Shown in pieces: positions 9,709 through 17,471 of a stretch of 17,471 nt of DNA; positions within the stretch are counted from its first letter, which is position 1; every line of letters begins with the position of its first letter. The position numbers and the translations under genes were made by a program. Where the stretch lies: positions 1-17,471 of the forward strand of contig OUQQ01000444.1 of NCBI GenBank assembly GCA_900404475.1. Reading direction: 5' to 3'. The notes below the pieces were generated by a model. It did no database searches. It saw only the letters and a program-made list of their open reading frames with translations, and was not told the origin of the DNA. The stretch is from Spongospora subterranea (Eukaryota; Endomyxa; Phytomyxea; Plasmodiophorida; Plasmodiophoridae).

Positions 9709-9896
9709 CAACCTAATCTCAAATATTGCTACAGGCAGCCAATATTTCAACCCCTTCCAAGCGACGAAAACCAATGGACTGTCCAACACGATGAGGAATT
9801 CACCAATCACCTCCATTCGCTGATGACCCCTTTCAAAATCGAATTTGGAAGAGGTTGAATATTGGCTGCCTGTAGCATGTTTGAGATTACCGGTTG
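9709..9896. repeat. Imperfect inverted repeat, 50-bp arms with 88-bp spacer
   Basis: Left arm 9709-9758 and right arm 9847-9896 are near reverse complements. The core TGCTACAGGCAGCCAATATT (9727-9746) is matched exactly on the opposite strand at 9858-9877. On both sides the match continues outward (CAACC...TAATCTCAAA) and inward (CAACCYCTTCC) with a few mismatches and small gaps. The unit could form a long stem, or be the ends of a small non-autonomous element or an inverted duplication. No clear target-site duplication was seen. Confidence 0.8.
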
Positions 9897-10021
9897 CGAT
9901 TCGTGTTGGTGAGAGCGGCGATGTCTGTTTCGACTTTGGTAAATTGGCTGTTGAGGAGGGCGAATTTGCTCTTGAGGAATGCGGTAATGTCCCGTGTGGA
10001 CTGTGGGGGTGTCAGTTTCCT

Positions 10022-10105
10022 GTAGATTAAATGGGCTAGAGTAGGCCAGGTTTTATGATTTGGTGGTGATTCACGTAGATTAAGCGGGCTACAGTAGGAC
10101 AAGTT
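10022..10105. repeat. Imperfect direct repeat, two 31-bp copies 53 bp apart
   Basis: Copies at 10022-10052 and 10075-10105 share GTAGATTAA, GGGCTA and AGTAGG blocks and differ at 5 of 31 positions. Only two copies are present, so it is not a minisatellite array. It lies just beyond the inverted repeat in the gene-poor interval. Confidence 0.65.
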
Positions 10106-10634
10106 CAGGATTTCGTCAGGGTTTGATTCTTTGGACGTCCTCCAAAAACAACGCAAATATCTGACACCAAATCACGCGATGTAGACTCTTTGCGTTGAGT
10201 GTATGTTTCACCATCACAATTACTGTCGCAGACCTTTACCCGATGAGATCGTTCATGATGATGTGACCTCTCTCGACGAGCTCGAAAGAGATTGATGATA
10301 ATGGAGCTTCTCAGTCTGCGTGCTTCGTTTAAGTTACAAACAACCATCGCGATTTTGATATTAAGGATCGTTTACGGAAAAATCGCTCAATGCAAACCAA
10401 GTTTAATCCCACATGAACCCAACCTCCACCTGTCAAAGTCTATCTGCCCAAAACCCACCGAGGACCGTGCATGGACCTCATTGGGGCACTTCGTTATTGG
10501 CTTGATTACCTTCACATCATCTTTGATAAGATGGCTTGTAATACGAATGTATCAAAGCAGTGTCGAAAAAAATTAAATTCTTTAGTCAGTCAATAACCCA
10601 TGCAGCAGCGAGATACCATCGCTGGTGATTTACA

Positions 10635-11150
10635 TCATATTTTAGCAAAATTGATCATGCTCTGAGACTGCCGCAAACAACTTTTACGACTTGCAACGTG
10701 AGAATGTTCAATTTTTTGGGTGCGCCACAGCATTGGCTCTGGTTTGGACAGGATTGTTTCCTCCACAATAATTGGCATGGAACGGATCACCCGAGGAATG
10801 ATTGTCACCGCGGGAGGCTGTTCACTATTGAAATGGCACGAGGTAGGGCAATGTCGTCGTCGCACCAGCTTGACGGGAGTTCGATCATGATGAAAACAAT
10901 ATCCACAAACCAAATCCTTACGAAGCGATGGAAGCCGTAGAAGGCTTACTCCTGGACCGTATTCCGATCTAGGATGGAAGCCACTGCGAAGTTGACCCTG
11001 AGTTAGCCGAATACGATCTTGGGAGCGAACCAGGTGATGGCCTTTCAACGACGAAACCGATTGGCTTCTTGCCATTGCAACATGGCTAAGGAATGCTAAG
11101 TCATCGAATACCTTGGCACGTGATAAAAAATGCTGATGACCAGACGCCAT
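10635..11150 (-). CDS. Hypothetical protein with Cys/His cluster, 171 aa, single exon
   Basis: An uninterrupted ORF from ATG 11150 (good context, CACAATGG) to a stop at 10635, one of the longest uninterrupted ORFs in the window. The protein is basic. It has an N-terminal helix-like segment FDDLAFLSHVAMA and a cluster LVCGYCFHHDRTPVKLVRRRHC (about residues 80-102) with CxxC, HH and a further C, plausible as a zinc site. The order (helix with FxxLxFL, then RKxLVCxxC) loosely recalls the Rpr2/Rpp21/Snm1 subunit of RNase P/MRP, which is of similar length. That is a weak resemblance and the second CxxC of that family is not clear. It is tandem with VPS53, 170 bp downstream of its stop. It is unusual here in lacking introns. 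Confidence 0.5.
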   Translation of the reverse strand: MASGHQHFLSRAKVFDDLAFLSHVAMARSQSVSSLKGHHLVRSQDRIRLTQGQLRSGFHPRSEYGPGVSLLRLPSLRKDLVCGYCFHHDRTPVKLVRRRHCPTSCHFNSEQPPAVTIIPRVIRSMPIIVEETILSKPEPMLWRTQKIEHSHVASRKSCLRQSQSMINFAKI

Positions 11151-11319
11151 TGTGGCGTGGAGTCAGTATGGCAAAACTGACGCGAAACAAAGGTAAATTG
11201 AGATATTAATTTCGGCACACGACAACGAGTGGACTTGATGTTAATCAGATGTTACCGATAAATACATGACAACAACAGAGATATGTCACCGTTATTGTAT
11301 TACATTGGCATAGCGAATA

Positions 11320-14300
11320 CTAAAAGATATAAAACTTTTTCAGTCCATCGTCTTTGAAAAACGGTTCCATTTGAGACTGTACAGGGCAAATACCATTGTA
11401 CATCTTCAAAATGGGTTGTTGTTCCGTTTTTTTTAGACCTTTTAAATCCATTATGCGAACCAAATCCGCCTGGTTTCCCAACGGTAAGAGTGTGGAATAT
11501 GTCTGCATCACAACACATGTGTTAGAGTTCAAAAGAAGTGATTCAGTGAGTGACAACGTATACCTCGGCAAGCGAATCAGGCGACGCCGAGATAGTTTTC
11601 AAAATCGCTTCCGTTTTTCCTAACTGCACAAATAAAACACAATTTGCCAGATAAAATTATTTTACCTGTTTTAGCAACACAGTAGTATAGGTTTTTGGCG
11701 GTCGCTTCTTAGCTGCGTTTAGGTCTACCTGCTTATCACTGCGTCGACAACAATCAGACGGAAAACTTTACAAAACAAAGCTGAGACCCCTACCTTCCCA
11801 GACAGGGCAGGTTAAGAAGAACCATTTTGAAAGCTTCAGTGTCTAGTAAAAGTTGTTGGGCACCAAAATCATTGATTCTTCTGCAGCGTAAGATAGACAT
11901 CATGAACTTAGGAAGAAAAGTGGATGCTAAACGGCTACAGAAAACGTGGTGATAAACTGCGGATATTACAGCCGATAAAGACGAAACTTTTTCCTTCAGA
12001 AATTCGCGCGGTTTACAAAGGGCAGCACATCGATGCAAGGGGAACAACCTACCTGAAAGAGCGCTTTCAATTGCAGCACGTAACTGGAAGTATCCCCAAC
12101 CTATCATCTATAAGAAAGTGCAAATTATAGTAAGCCAAATCAAACCGTGTCCATGGTTGCCAGGGGCAACCTCCCCATCGCCAATAAAGCCTTTTCACCT
12201 TGTGACATGATTATCGAAACAACATCCTCAATAGTAGTCGTAATCAGAGCGTCGAATTTTTCCTGTTTAAGACTTTATACCAAATACTATTCGTGAGGAA
12301 GATAACTGCACCTGGACTGAGCTTAAATCTACTTCATGCCCGACAGCTTTCGACAAAGAATCCTGAAGTTGAGGAAGTGTCTCACTGCAATACCTGTCGA
12401 AACGATCAAAGATGTGAGAATCCAGTGATAATCAACAGTACTCTGCCGTATTAATCAGCACTCCCAAAGATTGCATTTGCAGATGAGACAACTCAATTGT
12501 GACGGCGGTATTGGTTGCCGATGCAGACGGAATCGCAGAAGGGGCAGGTTGATCTCCTCTCATTATGATGCGCGATTGCGATTCCAACAATGAACAATAG
12601 GTACCTAACCCTGAACCATAAACTTGTTGCACGTCATCTAAAATGGGCATTTGATCCAGGTTACAGCAACGCTTCATTGAGCTTTGAAGAAGGTTCAAAA
12701 CGGCCATGTTGATTCATGTGCAATCTTACTTTTTGATATATAGAAACAATTGGTCAGAGCCTTTATATCTCGGCAAGCTTGTAGCGACAGGTGCAGAAAG
12801 AATCCAGAGTTCCGACACACTTAGAGACTGCAGCAACCTAATGTAAACGTAGATCATTATTGCTGCCTTCCAGAATTTATGAAGACGCACTCTCCCATAT
12901 TTTTGCGTTCTAGAGTTACATAACATCCCATAAACGGCTCGAAGCACGAAGAAATGACGCTGCGGAAATTGAATTTGTGACAACCGTAAACCGATGGTAC
13001 CAACAATTTGAAAAAAATGCGGGCAGGAGGCGGGGCAGCATTACGCGGGGCACCTGGAAGAACGTCATTATCCAATTCGTCTTGGAATTCCGTCTGGCTC
13101 TGACCGTCCTAGCAGTTAAACAATATATACATCTCAATCAATGACCAGCAAAGCAATACTGCGTAATCAACAACCTGTTGAAGATGGGATTGCACTTCAG
13201 AAATTGAAGAACCATATTGACTTTGGAGTTCTTTCTCGAATCCGATTGTTTGCGTTAAAACTCGAACCAGAACTGCCACATCCATTTCACTGTCACGAGA
13301 TGCAGCCTTCAGTAGAATTTTTAGATGCTGTTGCGCTGAAAATGTTATGAAAAACCTGATAGTATTGAAGCCGCAAACATACTGATAATGCAAAACTCAT
13401 GCGCCAATAGTCCCGGCACGTTCCAGGAAGAGGGGAAAACACCTTTGAACCTGTCTTTGAAATTGCCAATCTGGCGTCGGAACCAAGCAAAACGACGATC
13501 GGCGTTCTCAAAAGACGCATCTTCCACCTGAGGGAAAAAGGAGTGAAAAATTTCGCACGGGTACCTTCGTTCGTACCTGCCCAGCGCCACTAATGTCGCT
13601 CGGAGTGAATATAGCTTTATAGGGCTCCATTTGGCGGCGAATAACGGAATCGATCAATGAGGTTTGGCACTCTAACCCGAGAACGCCCACAACGGTACAG
13701 GCCTGACCAGCTCCAGCTTTCAGAAACGAAATCAACAACCGTAAAACGTTTTACCTCGGCCAGGACTTGTTTGTTTTCTATCGCGCCAGCGCCTGCTGCC
13801 CCAAATGCTTCAAAAGTCGCAGCACGAAGGGCGTCTTTACATTCGCCAATCTTCCTCTTAATCTCAGACTAATACAATTAGAGTCGGCATTGCTAAAAAT
13901 GAGAAAGAACTTATACCAATTTGGCAACACCTTCAACGTTTAGGAAATGGATTTCTAATGCCTGAACAGCTTCGAGCAAATTGCTTGCCCTGGAAAAATC
14001 TCGTTGCATTGTCGCTCCTCTCAACTGCGCTACAGCGCTGCTTAACATATGCAACCGCTTCAAGGCTGTAATCGTAGCTGTCAAATTTTTCTTTGCGATG
14101 TCCTAATAAGCTATAATGAAACGAGAGAAAGTTCAAGCAAGATTCTGCGGGCAAACCAAGATTCGAATATCGCGACAGATATCAGCAACGAGCTGCTGAG
14201 ATGACTCAGATTTGGTAGATATGGAGTTGACCTTCTTGAAAAGATCAGCAACGACTTCCTGAGTGTCATTCAATGCAGTGCGTGTCCGAGCCCTGGAACA

Positions 14301-14638
14301 AGCCGCATCGCGAACCTCGCTAAGCCCGAGCTCTAATTGATATCACTTAACCGGAAAACATCGCATACGTACCTGCGAAGTTGTTCGTCGAGATCACGAC
14401 ACTGTGCATCTATTTTTTCGACATAAGCAGGCAAATCTTGAAGCGATGCTGGATTAGGCAGCAGTCGATTAACAAATTGATCTAGGTCGAAGCTGGGCTC
14501 ATCAAGCTGAGAGAAAACGTCACTCTCTTCATTTCCGGATTTATCAGCAGACACGAGACCCTGCAACACCGCCTCGGAGCGATCGCTAAGCACAAAATCT
14601 TCTTTATCGCCTAAAGATTGATGATCATTGTCGTTCAT
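11320..14638 (-). CDS. VPS53: VPS53, GARP/EARP tethering subunit, 18 exons
   Basis: Subunit of the GARP (and EARP) complex, tethering endosome-derived vesicles at the trans-Golgi network. Minus-strand exons: 14638-14369, 14330-14157, 14102-13917, 13868-13755, 13702-13577, 13527-13383, 13335-13175, 13108-13005, 12959-12891, 12837-12730, 12681-12442, 12393-12312, 12262-12146, 12100-12053, 11993-11794, 11738-11666, 11623-11564, 11502-11320. The sum is 2460 nt, 819 aa, a usual length. Family-like segments in order: FDLDQFVNRLLPNPASL, coiled-coil ILDIAKKNLTATITALKRLH, RRFAWFRRQI with FPSSWNVPGLLAHEFC, VISSCFEPFMGCYVTLERKN, VLINTAEYCSETLPQ, VGDTSSYV, FGAQQLLLDTEAFKMVLLNL, and near the end IMDLKGLKKTEQQPILKMY. 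Introns are 38-66 bp. The donor choice near 13004 is the weakest junction. Confidence 0.94.
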
Positions 14639-15029
14639 ATGATTGAACTACAGTATTGTGTATTGAGAATTCCTATAATGTACACTCTCGTAAGGAGTCC
14701 GCTTCGTCCGGCAGGGATGGCTCGATAGCCGACAAGTCGTCAGCCTACTACATATAGTCGTCGGATTCCGGGAAACATCAGTTCTCCAACAAAACTAAAA
14801 CACTACTCTTGTGTCTGTGCAAAACTAGGAAATGACGAGGGAAGATTGTACCACGATTCATGTTCAAGAGGAGATCTTGGTTATGAACAACAAACAAACT
14901 GATAATGCAAATACGATTATAAGCAAAACACCGATATTCTGCACGTTGTCTCATGCCAAATCATGAAGATTTTTTGGGATAGTTATGTGATCGAAAACAT
15001 TGATCTACGGTAGTGAAGTGTCAAAGCAT
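14639..15029. promoter_or_regulatory. Divergent intergenic region between VPS53 and the EF-hand gene
   Basis: These 391 bp lie between two genes transcribed away from each other and should contain both promoters. No ORF of note and no confident motif was seen. Confidence 0.35.
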
Positions 15030-15493
15030 ATGGTGCGCATGAATTTCAAAGGAAAGAGACTCAACCAGGTATTCAGTATGGATTCGAGAACTGCAAGAAT
15101 AGCTCGAGCTTTTGCGTTATGTGATTTGAACAGTTCCGGCTTCCTTGAAGCAGAGGATATTGCAGCTGTTTGCAAAGCATTTGATGATCAATCCGACACA
15201 TCATCTGCCTTGACAGAAGAGGTGACATGCACTCCTGTTTTACGTCTTGTTTCATGACAGCTTCGACGTTTTTCACAGATCTTCAATGAATTCGATATCT
15301 CCGAAAAAAAAAAGATCAGCGTTGATGAGTGGACAAACCGCATTCTGCAAATATGGCAGGCATGGTTAACTATATTCAGACTTGTTTCGGTATTAACCAG
15401 TTCGGTCTATAGCAGCAAGATGATAAATCGTTCAATAATCACTTTGAATATCTTGAGGCAAAAATTGGGGTTCTCAACAACAGTAAGTCATGA
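15030..15493 (+). CDS. Small EF-hand protein, 3 exons proposed
   Basis: Exons 15030-15221, 15279-15359 and 15413-15493 would give 117 aa. The first EF-hand loop DLNSSGFLEAED (residues 32-43) has ligand-type residues at positions 1, 3, 5, 9 and 12 and the central Gly, though Asp rather than Glu at 12. The second, DISEKKKISVDE (70-81), has Lys at positions 5-7 and no Gly, so it probably binds calcium poorly. The last exon encodes a helical stretch SFNNHFEYLEAKIGVLNN and then a stop. Intron 15222-15278 is normal GT-AG. The second would be a GC-AG intron (15360-15412, 53 bp). If it is retained, the frame instead runs on to about 15579 with an unconvincing tail. Start could also be ATG 15039 or 15078. 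Specific function is not recognisable; a calcium-sensor role is inferred from the fold. Confidence 0.65.
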
Positions 15494-15817
15494 TCCATGT
15501 TCCTTTCTAAAGCCGATCATTGTAAATGCAAACGATGAAGGAAAACAATGTATGGATAAATTACTCCTGTTATGCTAAAATTGAGATGCGGCGCGGAGTG
15601 AGTGAGTGGTTGGCAAGTTGTGAAAGTTTGGGGACTGCAGACACTTACCGTAAACGGGCGGAATAAGGCGACCCAGCCGACCGCGGCGAGTCATGGTGTA
15701 GCCGTTATCAGTTGTGAGTTGCGACCGATGTGTGGCGAGTCCGTCCCTCGGAGAAAAACACACTAGTTCATTTGAATCTTCAGGATTATTGCGCCTTGAG
15801 ACGCGAGTTTAATCGAA
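15494..15817. other. Intergenic region, nothing certain
   Basis: These 324 bp hold the end of the EF-hand transcript and the promoter of the aldo-keto reductase. The middle (about 15585-15760) is richer in GC than its surroundings. It carries an opposite-strand ORF of 62 codons with no recognisable motif. Confidence 0.35.
15766..15780 (+). promoter_or_regulatory. Possible initiator-like element of the reductase gene
   Basis: GTTCATTTGAATCTT lies 37-51 bp upstream of the reductase ATG. It resembles the oomycete initiator (a YCAYTYY core followed by an A/T-rich half). One match by eye is weak evidence; transcript 5' ends would settle it. Confidence 0.25.
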
Positions 15818-17083
15818 ATGGAGTACCGTTTCCTAGGAAACACAGGGCTCAAGGTGTCTGCTTTGTCCTTGGGCGGTTGGGTAACTCAAGGAGCACAGAT
15901 TGACGATGGTATCTTCAGAGTGTCTGAAAACTGTACAGACTCTTAAACACATAAATTAGGTACCGCTGTGGAATGCGTAAAAGTTGCCTACGAAGCCGGC
16001 GTAAACTTTTTTGATACTGCTGAAGTGTATGCAAGCGGAGAATCGGAAAAAGTTCTAGGGGACGCCTTAAAAAAATTCAACTGGCCACGAAGTTCATTAG
16101 TAATTTCAACAAAACTTTACTGGGGGGGAAATGGTGTTAATGACCGTGGACTTTCCCGAAAGCATATTATTGAGGGTGCCAATGCATCTTTGAAGCGCCT
16201 ACAACTTGTAAGATGTTCTGGACTAGCTATAACCTAGATACTGACCTCTTTTAAAGGACTACGTGGACTTAATATTTGCACATCGCCCAGACGATTTAAC
16301 CCCAATGGAAGAGATTGTTCGGGCCTTCAATTGGCTGATTGAGCAAGGAAAAGCTTTTTACTGGGGTTAGTTGGCGTAAATATTCTAGGGTAGTTGGTTG
16401 GCTGTTTATTTACGGATTTACCAAGGTACTAGTGAATGGAGCGCAGAACAAATAACAGATGCTTGCCGTGTTGCAGAGAAGCTCAATTTGATATCGCCAA
16501 TAATGGAACAACCCGAATACAATATGTTCAATCGGGAACGTGTTGAGAAGGAGTATCTTCCTTTATACAAAAAGCATGGTAAATTATTGCATCGTCCCCG
16601 ATTTGGTCTTATACGGACACCCTCAAGGTCTCGGAACAACGATATGGTCTCCACTTGCGTCAGGAGTTCTGACTGGAAAGTATATCGATGGATCTATTCC
16701 GAGTGGTTCTCGCCTGGCTCTTCAGGATAATGCAATCATGGCAAAGCTTCGAGCGAATCTAACAACAGAACAGGGACAACAGAGAAACGAAAAAGTTAAA
16801 CAGCTCAAGGTTATCGCCGAAAAACTGGGAGTTAGCTTGGCACAGCTTGCATTAGCGTGGTGTCTGAAAAATCCTAATGTATCGACTGTTATCACAGGTA
16901 ATGCCATTTATTACTGATTAATAAGGACTGAATTTACGGGCCATAGGGGCAACCAGACCATCACAAGTGAGAGAAAATTTGCAGGCTCTTAGCGTCGTGC
17001 CCAAAATAACTGATCAGATTGCGAAATCCATCGAGGATATATTGTCAAATGCCCCAGTTCTTCCAATTCCACGTATGGGATGA
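15818..17083 (+). CDS. Aldo-keto reductase, Kv-channel beta-subunit (AKR6) type, 6 exons
   Basis: NADPH-dependent oxidoreductase of the AKR6/Kv-beta family, cytosolic by family and lacking a signal peptide. Exons: 15818-15908, 15960-16207, 16257-16365, 16426-16578, 16628-16897, 16947-17083, all in frame, 335 aa. It starts [20 protein letters not shown]. The catalytic set is visible as Asp49 and Tyr54 in [11 protein letters not shown], Lys82 in ISTKLYW, and His122 in IFAHRPDD. His is the usual AKR residue where mammalian Kv-beta has Asn, which favours a true enzyme. Further family segments are [43 protein letters not shown] and, in the cofactor region, [18 protein letters not shown]. No transmembrane or channel gene is nearby. 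Native substrate is unknown. Confidence 0.95.
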
Positions 17084-17381
17084 GCATTGGCGTCAAGAAA
17101 CTTGGAGTCAAAGCTTAATGTGGTTTGAGCAGAATTGCTTATACAAGCAGCGGATTGAATTCGACATGTTGTGGGTAACCAAATTAGCACAATAGGCTAG
17201 CTCCATGCAAATTTGACTACAGTATGTGAAAATCCATGTTCGAATATGTTTTAACAACGACTTGAAATCCTGAACGGAGGGAAAATCGATTGAAAGTGCC
17301 TCCCACTGCTCCTGCCATCTTCGATGTCAGTACAGCAAGACGGCAGTGAACGAGCAGTCACTCATCATAGACTATAGCTAA
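17084..17381. other. Intergenic region after the reductase gene
   Basis: These 298 bp show no recognised coding segment or repeat. They should hold the 3' end of the reductase transcript and perhaps the promoter of an ORF opening at 17382. Confidence 0.4.
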
Positions 17382-17471
17382 ATGAGTGATACTGCATACG
17401 AAAGAGAAAACAGGAGGGGCGACATCCCTATCACGGACTCTGATCCCCCGCCGGTACGCCACCCACAATTT
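17382..17471 (+). CDS. Possible 5' end of a further gene, cut by the window
   Basis: From ATG 17382 the frame stays open for 30 codons to the window edge, with a polar start (MSDTAYERENRRGDIPITDS) followed by DPPPVRHPQF. The stretch is more GC-rich than the DNA before it. No family is recognised, and 30 open codons can arise by chance. Confidence 0.25.
   Translation, partial: MSDTAYERENRRGDIPITDSDPPPVRHPQF

Larger units (their letters stand above)
9462..10634. other. Gene-poor interval with repeats and unassigned ORFs
   Basis: About 1.17 kb without a recognised gene. It holds the inverted repeat 9709-9896 and the direct repeat 10022-10105. Open frames on the minus strand at 9816-9511, 10156-9887 and 10347-10105, and on the plus strand at 10292-10576, match no family I know. 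The 10156-9887 frame includes a helical-looking stretch (TAFLKSKFALLNSQFTKVET), and the 10347-10105 frame is Arg/His-rich. Together these could be a decayed mobile element, but no transposase, integrase or reverse-transcriptase motif is visible. Confidence 0.4.

Noticed and set aside
10292..10576. 94-codon plus-strand ORF with hydrophobic N-terminus
   Set aside because: No recognisable domain, and it overlaps an opposite-strand frame of equal weakness. Mentioned in the gene-poor interval only.
1..17471. Bacterial or phage-type system (operon, CRISPR, defence island)
   Set aside because: Every identifiable gene is eukaryotic and spliced. No repeat-spacer array, ribosome-binding-site pattern or phage gene was seen.

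Overview
This is nuclear DNA of a eukaryotic microbe. It holds about nine genes in 17.5 kb, on both strands, and nearly all are cut by very short introns (mostly 38-66 bp). The gene set includes a peroxisomal acyl-CoA oxidase with a C-terminal SKL, a nucleotide-sulfate/sugar transporter, an E2F factor, GARP subunit VPS53, a DCAF4-like WD40 protein and a Kv-beta-type aldo-keto reductase. With the moderate AT content and tiny introns, this best suggests a compact stramenopile genome. An oomycete of the white-rust (Albugo) type is my guess from gene style and spacing, not from any database match.

Layout: 1-768 has no convincing gene, apart from a 37-codon signal-peptide-like ORF. 769-3548 (+) is a 12-exon acyl-CoA oxidase, whose last exon holds a 217-bp exact duplication around a single N, almost certainly an assembly join error. 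3577-4963 (-) is a 7-exon SLC35B-type transporter, convergent with the oxidase, 28 bp between stops. 5524-6846 (+) is an 8-exon E2F. 7212-7939 (+) is a 4-exon small cysteine phosphatase of the capping-enzyme triphosphatase/DUSP11 kind. 8162-9461 (-) is a DCAF4-like WD40 gene. 9462-10634 is gene-poor, with a 50-bp imperfect inverted repeat and an imperfect direct repeat. 10635-11150 (-) is an unassigned single-exon ORF with a Cys/His cluster, and 11320-14638 (-) is an 18-exon VPS53. 15030-15493 (+) is a small EF-hand gene, 15818-17083 (+) is a 6-exon aldo-keto reductase, and an ORF opens at 17382 and runs off the window.

The splice models for seven genes (oxidase, transporter, E2F, phosphatase, VPS53, EF-hand, reductase) were built by hand from GT/AG (one GC/AG) sites. 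Every junction keeps frame and each total is a multiple of three. The DCAF4-like gene has one junction I could not settle.

The genes do not form a pathway. They are housekeeping functions packed together: peroxisomal beta-oxidation, Golgi/ER transport, cell-cycle transcription, RNA or phosphoprotein phosphatase activity, CUL4 adaptor, endosome-to-Golgi tethering, calcium sensing and redox. I saw no CRISPR, operon, phage or other defence-like system. The most useful observations are the assembly duplication, an 11-nt microexon, the packed convergent gene ends, an Rb-pocket-like motif in the E2F tail and the palindromic repeat.
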